Below, one piece after another: positions 26,331 to 33,617 of a DNA stretch of 64,000 nt (positions are counted from its first letter, which is position 1; each line of letters begins with the position of its first letter). Source of the DNA: Bacteroidaceae bacterium (GTDB taxonomy: Bacteria > Bacteroidota > Bacteroidia > Bacteroidales > Muribaculaceae). A program made the translations under genes and the position numbers. The stretch lies in the NCBI GenBank assembly GCA_021768245.1, contig JAETNO010000018.1, positions 4,466 through 68,465 on the forward strand, given 5' to 3'. The notes beneath the pieces are model-generated. The model saw only the letters and a program-made list of their open reading frames with translations, was not told the origin of the DNA and did not search any database.

Positions 26331-27064
26331 TCCCCTGCCTCGACATCCGCGAGGGACAGACCGTCAAGGGCATCAACTTCGTCGGGCTGCGCAACGTCGG
26401 CGACCCGGTGGAGCTGGGGGCGAAATACGCCGCCGAAGGGGCCGACGAACTGGTATACCTCGACATCAGCGCCACGGAAGAGGGGCGGCAGACCTTCACG
26501 GAGCTGGTCGCCCGAATCGCCGAACGCATCGACATCCCGTTCACCGTGGGCGGAGGCATCGCATCGGTCGCCGACGCCGGGCGGCTGCTCGACGCCGGGG
26601 CGGACAAGGTCACCGTCAACAGCGCCGCCGTACGCGACCCTGCGCTGATCGACGCCATCGCGTCGAAATACGGGTCGCAGTTCGTCGTCGCGGCCATCGA
26701 CGCGCGGATGACCGACGGCGTATGGCGCGTCACGACCCACGGCGGCAAACGCATGACCGACCGCGAGCTTTTCGCATGGGCGCACGAAGTCTGCCAGCGG
26801 GGTGCGGGCGAGCTGCTCTTCACCTCGATGGACCACGACGGCACGCGCGACGGCTACCCGTGCGAGACCTTCGCACGGCTGGCCGAGCTGCCCATCCCCA
26901 TCATCGCCTCGGGCGGCGCAGGGTCGGTGCGGCACATTGCCGACGTGCTGACGCTCGGCCGTGCCGACGCGGCGCTTGCGGCCAGCATCTTCCATTACAA
27001 CGAAATCCCGATCCCCGTGCTCAAACGGGAATTGTACCGGCTGAATATCAACGTAAGACAATAG
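26312..27064 (+). CDS. hisF: Imidazole glycerol phosphate synthase, cyclase subunit
   Basis: 250 residues, TIM barrel. Catalytic Asp11 in IIPCLDIREGQTVKG and the second in VAAIDARM are present, with phosphate loops VGGGIAS and SGGAGSV. With HisH it makes imidazole glycerol phosphate and AICAR from PRFAR. The start inside the end of hisA gives tight coupling. Confidence 0.97.
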   Translation: MLAKRIIPCLDIREGQTVKGINFVGLRNVGDPVELGAKYAAEGADELVYLDISATEEGRQTFTELVARIAERIDIPFTVGGGIASVADAGRLLDAGADKVTVNSAAVRDPALIDAIASKYGSQFVVAAIDARMTDGVWRVTTHGGKRMTDRELFAWAHEVCQRGAGELLFTSMDHDGTRDGYPCETFARLAELPIPIIASGGAGSVRHIADVLTLGRADAALAASIFHYNEIPIPVLKRELYRLNINVRQ

Positions 27065-27069
27065 ACACC

Positions 27070-27690
27070 ATGGAAATCACAGCAAAACCCTTCGAGGCGC
27101 TCGACGCCTCGAAGCAGGCCGACGGACTGATCCCCGCCATCATACAGGACGCGCGCACCCTGCGGGTGCTGATGCTCGGCTACATGAACCGGGAGGCTTA
27201 CGAAAAGAGCCTTTCAGAAGGCCGCGTCACCTTTTACAGCCGCACGCGCCGCCGCCTCTGGACAAAAGGCGAAACGAGCGGCAACTACCTCGAAATCGTA
27301 TCAGTCACCGCCGACTGCGACAACGACACGCTCCTCATACGTGCCATCCCCCACGGCCCGACCTGCCACACCGGGGCGGCGAGCTGCTTCGACGGGGCCG
27401 CGGCCGGGACGGAAGGTTTCATCCGCTATCTGCAGGGCGTCATCCAAAGGCGACACGCCGAGATGCCCGAGGGCTCCTACACGAGCAAACTCTTCGAGCG
27501 CGGCGTGAACAAGATCGCACAGAAAGTGGGCGAAGAGGCTGTGGAAACGGTTATCGAAGCCGTGGCAGGCAACCGCGAGGCGATGATCTACGAAGCCTCC
27601 GACCTGATATACCACCTGCTGGTGCTGCTCGAAGCCGCCGGATGCTCCATCGCCGACCTCGAAGCGGAGCTGGCGCGTCGCCACAGCTAA
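27070..27690 (+). CDS. hisIE: Bifunctional phosphoribosyl-AMP cyclohydrolase / phosphoribosyl-ATP pyrophosphatase
   Basis: 206 residues. The HisI half (1-115) has YMNREAYEKS, FYSRTRRRLWTKGETSGN, VSVTADCDND and GPTCHTGAASCF with zinc-binding Cys/His. The HisE half (120-206) has SYTSKLFERGVNKIAQKVGEEAVETVIEA and a MazG-like EASDLIYHLLVLL helix. It carries out steps 2 and 3 of the pathway and is the last gene of the operon. ATG 27070 was chosen as the first start after the hisF stop. Confidence 0.96.
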   Translation: MEITAKPFEALDASKQADGLIPAIIQDARTLRVLMLGYMNREAYEKSLSEGRVTFYSRTRRRLWTKGETSGNYLEIVSVTADCDNDTLLIRAIPHGPTCHTGAASCFDGAAAGTEGFIRYLQGVIQRRHAEMPEGSYTSKLFERGVNKIAQKVGEEAVETVIEAVAGNREAMIYEASDLIYHLLVLLEAAGCSIADLEAELARRHS

Positions 27691-27749
27691 AAAAAGCTGC
27701 ACCCCGCCCGGAAGCAAAATGGGCATGATCCCCACGGCGCAGCGCATGG

Positions 27750-27780
27750 AAAAGGCCGGCATGTCTCACGACATGCCGGC
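27750..27780 (-). terminator. Terminator between his operon and convergent lipoprotein gene
   Basis: Perfect 11-bp stem GCCGGCATGTC (27755-27765) / GACATGCCGGC (27770-27780), 4-base loop. On the minus strand it is followed by CCTTTTCC, so it best serves the lipoprotein gene ending at 27827; on the plus strand CGATTATTT follows, so it may also stop his transcription. Confidence 0.7.
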
Positions 27781-27826
27781 TCGATTATTTACCATGCCAC
27801 CGTCATCCGGACGGCAGGACATTCCG

Positions 27827-29281
27827 TTACTTGAAGACCAATGCACACTGCATCGCCTTCTCGGCGTCGCCCGAAGCGACCTTGGAGTTGAGTACGGTTT
27901 CGTGTTTGTTGATACGCATGTTCGGCGAACTCGAGCCCTCGAACGACATGGCGGAGACGCAGCCCAGCTCCTTCATGACCTTGGCCAGGTCGAGCATCGA
28001 AACGCCGACGCTGCCCTCGACCTGCTGGCCGCAGAATGCGAAGACCTTACCCTGGGCCGTGACACCGACCGCAGCACGTGCATACGCGGGATTACCGGCA
28101 TACCAGCCGCTGTTACTACCGTCGTTGCAGATCGTCTGCGCCTCGGTCAGGATATTACCGTCCCACAAAACCATCGGGATTCCGGAAACAGCCGTCTTGG
28201 CATCCCACACGGTACCGTCGCCCTGAACCCGAGCCGTGAAACTGCTGCCGTTCCTGAACGGGAACGCATAGAGTTTACCGTCGAATTTCTGCGACCAGGC
28301 CATCTTGTAGGCACCGTTGTTATCCTGCCCGATCGTAGCGAACGAATTGATGGCATGAGGATCCTGAACGAACTGTCCGTCACGGATGATGGTCTGAACT
28401 GCGGTACCGGCAGAAGATACACCGACCAGGTATACGTTCCAGCTTCCGTCCAAACTTTCGAGCTCCTGAATCGTCTTAAGATCGGAGCCGTTGCCGACAA
28501 CGCCCATCGTCGACTGCGGGCCCATGATGGCGATGTAGGCGATATTATTGTCGACGCCGTTCAGCTTCGTGGTCTTATAGACCTTGATATATTTGGGCAG
28601 CGTGCCGAAACTTCCCGTCTCGTCCGTCCATCCCTGGCTCAGCAGGGGATCGGTATAGCCGGTCTGCTTGACGACATAGGTGTAGTCCGTCCCGCCGTAG
28701 GTGACCACCAGCGTCCCGTCGGCGAATTCGAGGTCGAACGTCTTGTTCTCGGGGGACTTCAGGGAAGCGCCCGGAACCAGCTCGATGTCGAAGACCATGG
28801 CATTGACATTCATGCCCGTCTTGTAAGCGATCGTGATGGTGTTACCGGCGATGACCGCCTCTTCGTTGCCCACCTTCGCGGAGAGGATCGGGTTGGGAAT
28901 ATCCTTGGGCTTGGCCGACATCAGGTAGGTTTCTTCGTGGAGGTAGCCCACGTTCACAACAACGCTGTAAGGGGACGTGAGGTTAACCTCGGCGGTCGCC
29001 GTGCCGGGCGTTTTGAGGATAGCACCCCAGGTCATATCGAACGTAACCGTCACCTTGGATAGGTCGGTCATGTTCTGGAACTCCCCGAACGTGATGGTCT
29101 TGTCCGCATCCGAAATGACGGCGGTGATCGTCGCATCGCCGTCGGCAGCCGTCACGGAAACGAAAGGTTGGGAGACTTCCGAGGGCCATTTTTCATCGTC
29201 GTCCGAACACGAGGCAATAAGAAATGCACCCATGCAGCACAACAACGCGGTCAACAGGGGGGGGGTAAAAAGTTTTTTCAT
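27827..29281 (-). CDS. Surface lipoprotein with C-terminal phosphodiester-glycosidase (NAGPA)-like domain
   Basis: 484 residues with lipobox LIASCSDDDEK. The first 220 residues contain two Ig-like/DUF5018-type beta domains (GDATITAVISDADKTITF; GNTITIAYKTGMNVNAM). The C-terminal half resembles PF09992: RAAVGVTAQGKVFAFCGQQVEGSVGVSMLDLAKVMKELGCVSAMSFEGSSSPNMRI, where the usual NLDGGGSSTM reads SFEGSSSPNM. The family removes GlcNAc from phosphodiesters or acts on related sugars; the altered motif makes activity uncertain. Codons 6-9 lie on a run of nine C (see findings). Confidence 0.72.
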   Translation of the reverse strand: MKKLFTPPLLTALLCCMGAFLIASCSDDDEKWPSEVSQPFVSVTAADGDATITAVISDADKTITFGEFQNMTDLSKVTVTFDMTWGAILKTPGTATAEVNLTSPYSVVVNVGYLHEETYLMSAKPKDIPNPILSAKVGNEEAVIAGNTITIAYKTGMNVNAMVFDIELVPGASLKSPENKTFDLEFADGTLVVTYGGTDYTYVVKQTGYTDPLLSQGWTDETGSFGTLPKYIKVYKTTKLNGVDNNIAYIAIMGPQSTMGVVGNGSDLKTIQELESLDGSWNVYLVGVSSAGTAVQTIIRDGQFVQDPHAINSFATIGQDNNGAYKMAWSQKFDGKLYAFPFRNGSSFTARVQGDGTVWDAKTAVSGIPMVLWDGNILTEAQTICNDGSNSGWYAGNPAYARAAVGVTAQGKVFAFCGQQVEGSVGVSMLDLAKVMKELGCVSAMSFEGSSSPNMRINKHETVLNSKVASGDAEKAMQCALVFK

Positions 29282-29734
29282 AATCAGGTATTTTAGATTG
29301 AATAATTATGGGTTAGTTCTCCTTCGGGTATTTTAAGAAATTTATTCGGGGATAATCTCGATACAAGTAATTAATTTTACAATAGGAATGTGATACCACA
29401 AGTATCACACTTATATAATATAACAATCCATTTTAAAAATATAAATACGGCATTATTTCCACACGAATGTAGTAATAATATTTATTATTACAATGTTTTT
29501 TGAGTAAAAAAAGTTAATAAAAGAACCACCCAAAGTAATATTTTTTGGGTAATAAAATATAACTAACTGATTTCATGCGAAATAAGAAATTAATAAAATG
29601 CTCCCTCCGGGACAAAGCAAGATGCCCTCCCGGATTCGCCGGCCGCGGCAAAATAAAACAGGGCGGACGGACACAGCCGAACGGGGCGGGACAAAGGGTT
29701 GTGCGAAGATCGGTAGACGAGGAGAGGCGGGGAA
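29282..29734. other. AT-rich intergenic region with an operator-like inverted repeat
   Basis: About 450 bases without a supported gene. GTGATAC (29390-29396) and GTATCAC (29402-29408) form a 7-bp inverted repeat with a 5-base spacer about 110 bases upstream of the lipoprotein start, which could be a regulator site. Open frames between 29514 and 29796 have no ribosome site and were not accepted. Confidence 0.4.
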
Positions 29735-29768
29735 CAAAAAAGGGACACCTGGCGTACAAGTGTCCCTT
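29735..29768 (-). terminator. Terminator of the disrupted tRNA gene
   Basis: Stem AAGGGACAC / GTGTCCCTT (29740-29748 and 29760-29768) followed on the minus strand by TTTTTTG. It directly follows the 3' end of the tRNA fragment and is the host transcription end for that tRNA. Confidence 0.8.
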
Positions 29769-29777
29769 TGTATTTTG

Positions 29778-29819
29778 TAGCGGGTCCGAGACTTGAACTC
29801 GGGACCTCATGATTATGAA
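29778..29819 (-). pseudogene. 3' part of a tRNA(CAT) gene, phage attachment site
   Basis: The minus strand reads as anticodon loop TTCATAA, 3' anticodon stem TCATG, variable AGGTC, T-arm CCGAG-TTCAAGT-CTCGG, acceptor ACCCGCT and discriminator A at 29778. Everything expected 5' of the anticodon loop (D arm, acceptor 5' strand) is absent. This is the usual product of phage integration into a tRNA: the 3' part stays on one side and the restored gene is on the other. The anticodon CAT suggests Met or Ile2; which one cannot be told from this piece. Confidence 0.8.
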
Positions 29820-29910
29820 ACGCCAAAGGTCTATTTTAACGAGCTGTATTTCCGTTATGTATATTCGCCGTCAAACTACTTTCACGCAAATTTGCACGTA
29901 GTTAAAATTA

Positions 29911-30423
29911 CTATTGCAGTTCTTTATACTTTATAACTTTATCTCTACTTTTATTGAATTGGAATTCAATGCTTGTGCGTTTGCCGTTAATATTAGCAAT
30001 GCATACTTTTTTCCATCCAATGAATTCAGGCTTAAAATTCTCTTTAGGTTCGTAAACAAGATCTTGGTAATATTTAAATTCATGCCAAAGTTGCAACCAC
30101 TTTTTTACATCTGAGGCTAATTTTTTATCGTCTTTAATTTTTTCTAAAGACTTTATATGGTAATCAGCATCAGTCGTAATTTTAATGTTATTATAGCCGG
30201 ATGCATTTATCTCTCTAACACATCGTTTTAGTTCATCCAAATTTCTAATGGTATTATTATCCGGCTTCCATTCTGTTTTTAATGAATCGGTTGGAAATGA
30301 TTTTATTATTTCAAAATCGTAGATTCTATCTTGTTGTAAGTGTTCAATAATTAGTTTTTCTTCTTTATTCTGACAGCTATAAAGAGCAAATATGGATGCA
30401 AATAAGAATAGACTTTTTTTCAT
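29911..30423 (-). CDS. Lipoprotein of unknown function, probable prophage cargo gene
   Basis: 170 residues with a lipoprotein signal peptide (MKKSLFLFASIFALYSC). The mature part is charged and mixed alpha/beta with no recognised domain; KWLQLWHEFKYYQDLVYEP and VCIANINGKRTSIEFQFNKS suggest a small periplasmic fold. It lies on the minus strand at the extreme left end, next to the attachment site and transcribed with the repressor direction. It is strongly AT-rich. Its place suggests a gene expressed in the lysogen, perhaps altering the host surface, but this is an inference. Confidence 0.7.
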   Translation of the reverse strand: MKKSLFLFASIFALYSCQNKEEKLIIEHLQQDRIYDFEIIKSFPTDSLKTEWKPDNNTIRNLDELKRCVREINASGYNNIKITTDADYHIKSLEKIKDDKKLASDVKKWLQLWHEFKYYQDLVYEPKENFKPEFIGWKKVCIANINGKRTSIEFQFNKSRDKVIKYKELQ

Positions 30424-30459
30424 AGAGGCGTGGGCTAAAGGGTGTGACGCAATTAGTTT

Positions 30460-31098
30460 TTATTTTTCACTCATCAGCATGAGTACCCGATACATCCCAT
30501 ACATATCGCCAAATGCGACTTCAAACGGGGGATAATGCTGATTGAGAGATATACAAGTGACTACCTCGGCCGTTGAGCCGGGCATTATTTTTTTTATGAC
30601 AGAGCCATTGCAGGTATCAAGGACATAAACCCTACCCCACTCGATAAATGCCTTCTCGTTTATCTTCTTGAGCAGTATTTTCGCACCGCTTGGGTATTCC
30701 GGCTCCATACTATCTCCACTAACGGTCATTGCAAATTCGGCCCCCTTAATGGGCGATACGATCTTCTCGCAATCGTCGGGCTTCACCGATACGATAAAAT
30801 CATTCAGAGTACCTCCCTGTGCCGTCAAAGGTAAAAGCGGAATCATCTTTACATCCTCGTAATTTGTTTGCATCAAAGAATTTTCCCCTTTGATCATATA
30901 CCCTTTGCCTGTCATAAGCCATTCTGTATTTAAGTCGGGAAAATTCAAAGCAATTCTTTCTAATTTATCCGGCTGCATAGATTGGCGCATTGAAGTAATG
31001 AAAGCAGATGACACTCCTATTCGTCTTCCAAATTCAGATTTAGAAATTTTCTTCTCCTCTAAATATTTTATAAGTCGATCTTTTACAGTTGATTCCAT
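30460..31098 (-). CDS. LexA/CI-like phage repressor with S24 peptidase domain
   Basis: 212 residues from ATG 31098. The longer open frame to 31284 runs through the operators and was not used. Residues 1-65 hold a CI-type helix-turn-helix (ISKSEFGRRIGVSSAFITSMRQ); residues about 115-205 the S24 domain with nucleophile Ser130 in SGDSMEPEYPSG and a lysine at 169-170 (GSVIKKIM). It should hold the prophage silent by binding the divergent control region and be inactivated by RecA-stimulated self-cleavage; the cleavage site itself is not clear. Confidence 0.88.
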   Translation of the reverse strand: MESTVKDRLIKYLEEKKISKSEFGRRIGVSSAFITSMRQSMQPDKLERIALNFPDLNTEWLMTGKGYMIKGENSLMQTNYEDVKMIPLLPLTAQGGTLNDFIVSVKPDDCEKIVSPIKGAEFAMTVSGDSMEPEYPSGAKILLKKINEKAFIEWGRVYVLDTCNGSVIKKIMPGSTAEVVTCISLNQHYPPFEVAFGDMYGMYRVLMLMSEK

Positions 31099-31104
31099 TT
31101 TATG

Positions 31105-31155
31105 CGCTTTGAATAAATAAAAATATGCTTTGAAATATTTGGACAATTCAAAGCG
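31105..31155. promoter_or_regulatory. Candidate repressor operators
   Basis: Three copies of one 10-base half-site: CGCTTTGAAT at 31105-31114, GCTTTGAAAT at 31127-31136 and the inverse ATTCAAAGCG at 31146-31155. The last two form an inverted repeat that covers the -33 element of the early promoter. The first two are 22 bases apart, two helical turns. Confidence 0.6.
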
Positions 31156-31169
31156 TTTCTTTAAATTTG
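31138..31169 (+). promoter_or_regulatory. Early rightward phage promoter
   Basis: TTTG at 31138-31141, 20 bases, TAAATTTG at 31162-31169. Exact fit to the Bacteroidetes form, placed between the divergent repressor and the first early gene. Confidence 0.75.
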
Positions 31170-31222
31170 CAATGTCAAACAAAAGTACAATACAAATATA
31201 ACTAAAAATTTGACACTGCGCT

Positions 31223-31411
31223 ATGGAAACTTCAATTAACAAAAACGGATGTTCGACTTGTGAGGTCGGGAAAGAAAAGTACACGACTTTCGAACATCGC
31301 GGTAAGACCTATTACCAGTATGACTACCGCCACACGGACGGCCGCTTATTCAGCACTACGGGTTCCTCGGTTGACTCCTGCCGTGCAAAACGTGATCTGT
31401 GGCTCAAATAA
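31223..31411 (+). CDS. DUF3873-like small protein
   Basis: 62 residues beginning METSINKNGCSTCEVGKEKY, with YYQYDYRHTDGRLFS and a C-terminal CRAKRDLWLK. This matches the DUF3873 pattern common in Bacteroidetes mobile elements. Function is unknown. It is the first rightward gene after the early promoter. Confidence 0.78.
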   Translation: METSINKNGCSTCEVGKEKYTTFEHRGKTYYQYDYRHTDGRLFSTTGSSVDSCRAKRDLWLK

Positions 31412-31418
31412 ATTTATC

Positions 31419-31640
31419 ATGGAACAGAATACTCAAACATTCGCGGCGCTCTACGACGCGCTACCACCGACAGAAAAGAACCGCATCACGGCTGAAATCA
31501 TAAATCGGTGCAACGTCAGCCTTTGGACGATTCAATCATGGAAATCCGGATGCCGGAAACCCAAACCCAAGAGCCGGGAGATACTCGCCGAACTGTTTGA
31601 TGTCCCGACCTCTGAAATGTTCCCCGAAACTGTAAACTAA
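31419..31640 (+). CDS. Small helix-turn-helix protein
   Basis: 73 residues. The central ITAEIINRCNVSLWTIQSWKSGCRKPKPKSREILAELF reads as an XRE/Cro-like HTH: helix 2, turn with Val-Ser, recognition helix TIQSW, then a support helix. It may be the Cro-like counterpart of the repressor at 30460-31098. ATG 31419 is eight bases after the DUF3873 gene. Confidence 0.68.
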   Translation: MEQNTQTFAALYDALPPTEKNRITAEIINRCNVSLWTIQSWKSGCRKPKPKSREILAELFDVPTSEMFPETVN

Positions 31641-31654
31641 AACGACACGACACT

Positions 31655-31846
31655 ATGGACAACTTCGAAATCATTGACTTCAACACACTGGAAAGGCGGA
31701 AACGCAAGGCAATTCTGAATCACGCGATCAAAGACATGGACAGAGTGGCCATGCAACGCAAAAAGGAAGGTCTTGAGCCTCGCGGCTTCCTCCTGCAGTT
31801 TAACAATCTTATTCAAGTAGAAAAATTACATCATGGAAACAATTGA
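31655..31846 (+). CDS. Small early phage protein, unknown
   Basis: 63 residues, highly charged and probably helical (TLERRKRKAILNHAIKDMDRVAMQRKKEGLEPRGF). No family recognised. It overlaps the next gene by 14 bases, which supports it as a real gene. Confidence 0.6.
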   Translation: MDNFEIIDFNTLERRKRKAILNHAIKDMDRVAMQRKKEGLEPRGFLLQFNNLIQVEKLHHGNN

Positions 31847-32018
31847 ATGGGTAAGACGAAAGGATTTATGCAAAGAACTCGGTATCAGCGCACGAACGGT
31901 TCAACGCTACACCAAGGCAGGATTATTCAGAACTAAGCCCCGCAAAACCCCATCGGGCGGATATGTACTACTCTACAATCTGAACCAAGCCCGACGCGCC
32001 TACACACAACCATCGTAA
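31833..32018 (+). CDS. MerR/excisionase-like helix-turn-helix protein
   Basis: 61 residues: WVRRKDLCKELGISARTVQRYTKAGLFRTKPRKTPSGGYVLLYNL. This is the helix-turn-helix plus wing of the AlpA/excisionase group. It may control excision or early transcription. No integrase gene is adjacent in this window. Confidence 0.75.
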   Translation: METIEWVRRKDLCKELGISARTVQRYTKAGLFRTKPRKTPSGGYVLLYNLNQARRAYTQPS

Positions 32019-32045
32019 AAAATCAACGCCAAAACACCCCAAGTC

Positions 32046-32480
32046 ATGAATACTCACGATAATACCACAGGAACGGAGCAAATCACCAACAGCGAACGGC
32101 AGCGCACGGCGTCGGGAATGCCCGTTATCCGCATCCCGCAAAAAGTCTATGAGACGATTGCCGAGGAGATTATCGACAAGGTAGACGGTCGGCCGTACTA
32201 TGAAATGAAAATCGAGCGGGACAACGGCACCTATGCTTGGGAGTATTCAATCAAATTCTATGCTTACTACGAGGTAGACCGCCGCCCGGACGGTGATGCT
32301 ACTCGCCTCAAAGAGATTGCCCCAATTTGGGCGGAGTTCCATATGTGGTTCTCGGATGATGAAGAGGAACTGCAAAATGATTTCGATGCGGAAAAGCTCC
32401 GCGATCATGGAATACCATACAACAAACCTTTTACAACATCGGGAGTACGAACGGGTACTCAATGTGCAAGCCGCCCGTGA
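32046..32480 (+). CDS. Early phage protein, unknown
   Basis: 144 residues. The N-terminal 30 are polar, then VIRIPQKVYETIAEEIIDKV..YYEMKIERDNGTYAWEYSIKFYAYYEVDRRPDG, a beta-rich segment, and an acidic part. The last 15 residues (TSGVRTGTQCASRP) look unlike the rest and may follow a frameshift. No family recognised. Confidence 0.6.
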   Translation: MNTHDNTTGTEQITNSERQRTASGMPVIRIPQKVYETIAEEIIDKVDGRPYYEMKIERDNGTYAWEYSIKFYAYYEVDRRPDGDATRLKEIAPIWAEFHMWFSDDEEELQNDFDAEKLRDHGIPYNKPFTTSGVRTGTQCASRP

Positions 32481-32519
32481 GGGTCGCCCAAACCGTCCGT
32501 CCCACGATACGGGACAACC

Positions 32520-32646
32520 GGGGAGGTGGTGAAACGGTAGACATACACACTATTGCCGACGTTCTTTCTTATCCACAAAAAAAACGCCGAGGGCGACAGG
32601 TGACGCAGATAGGCTGCGTGTGCGGGTTCGATTCCCGCCCTCTCCA
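32520..32646 (+). tRNA. tRNA-Leu-like gene with an enlarged anticodon arm
   Basis: Acceptor GGGGAGG (32520-32526) pairs with CCTCTCC (32639-32645), then A. TG, D arm GTG-AAACGGTAGA-CAT and T arm GCGGG-TTCGATT-CCCGC are all in the right places, and a long variable arm ACGCAG-ATAGG-CTGCGT (32603-32619) is typical of class II tRNAs such as Leu. Where a 17-base anticodon arm is expected there are about 55 bases (32548-32602), which pair as CACT/GGTG, TTGCC/GGCGA and CGTT/AACG with an open end. No normal anticodon loop is visible, and CCA is not encoded. It may be an altered phage tRNA, a tRNA mimic or a decaying gene. Confidence 0.55.
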
Positions 32647-32678
32647 CAACATTGTTCAACCATTTAAAATCAAACACT

Positions 32679-33617
32679 ATGACATTGATCCGCAAACCCA
32701 ATGAGATTCAGATTCAGGGTAAAATCAAGATGCTGATTTACGGCCAGCCCGGTATGGGTAAAACCACTATGGCCCTCTCAGCTCCCGATCCGCTGCTTAT
32801 CGACTGCGACAACGGCGTACAGCGTGTGAATCCGGCGCATATCAGCGACACCGTGCAGGTTTCGTCCTACAACGACGTACTGGCGGTTCTGAACGAGGAT
32901 TTAAGCCCGTACAAGTCCCTCGTTATCGACACGGCTGGAAAACTTCTCGACTTCATCGCAGCGTATGTCATTGCTCGCAACCCGAAACTGGGCCGTGCAA
33001 ACGGAGCCCCCACATTGCAGGGCTACGGCGAAATCAAAGCCGAGTTTTCGCAGTTCTGTAAATTGGTGATGTCGAAAGACAAGCATCTGATCTTTGTAGC
33101 ACACCGCCAAACACGTACCGAGGGTGACGAAACGCGCTACGTTCCCCTGTTCAGCGGTTCGAACTACGACGCTGTTGTAACCGAACTCGACCTTTTGGGC
33201 TACATTGAGGCCAACGGCAACAAGCGTACGATTACGTTCAATGGCACGAGCCGCAACGACGGTAAGAATACCTGCAACCTGCCGGCTATGCTCGACATTC
33301 CATGTGTCGTCGATCCGGCCACGGGCAACGGCCTGCCGAACCGCTTCCTTTCCGACGCAGTAATCAAGGCCTACAACAACCACCTTTCGCGCCTGCAGGA
33401 GCAGGGACACAAGTACGCGGCGATTATGTCGCAGCTCAAGGAGAACATCGCGGCCATCACGGACGACATTTCGGCAAACGATTTTGTCGATCGCATCGAC
33501 ACGTTCGACCACGTCGGCGCGTCGAAAGTTGCCGCCGGCCAACTTCTCAGCGAGAAATGCCGTGCCCTCAAATTGACCTTCAACAAAACGACCCGTCGCT
33601 ATGAGCAAGGTGCCTAA
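32679..33617 (+). CDS. RecA-like ATPase of the Sak4/AAA_24 type
   Basis: 312 residues from ATG 32679. Walker A is GQPGMGKTT (22-30); Walker B-like SLVIDTAG lies near 89; KHLIFVAHRQTR follows near 150. Such phage ATPases anneal single strands or help homologous pairing together with an SSB. Its neighbours (nuclease, SSB-like, NinB-like genes) support a recombination role. It overlaps the next gene by 17 bases. Confidence 0.8.
   Translation: MTLIRKPNEIQIQGKIKMLIYGQPGMGKTTMALSAPDPLLIDCDNGVQRVNPAHISDTVQVSSYNDVLAVLNEDLSPYKSLVIDTAGKLLDFIAAYVIARNPKLGRANGAPTLQGYGEIKAEFSQFCKLVMSKDKHLIFVAHRQTRTEGDETRYVPLFSGSNYDAVVTELDLLGYIEANGNKRTITFNGTSRNDGKNTCNLPAMLDIPCVVDPATGNGLPNRFLSDAVIKAYNNHLSRLQEQGHKYAAIMSQLKENIAAITDDISANDFVDRIDTFDHVGASKVAAGQLLSEKCRALKLTFNKTTRRYEQGA

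Noticed and set aside
29514..29810. Open frames near the tRNA fragment
   Set aside because: They run through the tRNA 3' part and its terminator.
32462..32704. 80-codon frames on both strands across the tRNA-like locus
   Set aside because: They cover the paired arms of the tRNA-like RNA and overlap the next gene's start; no protein features.
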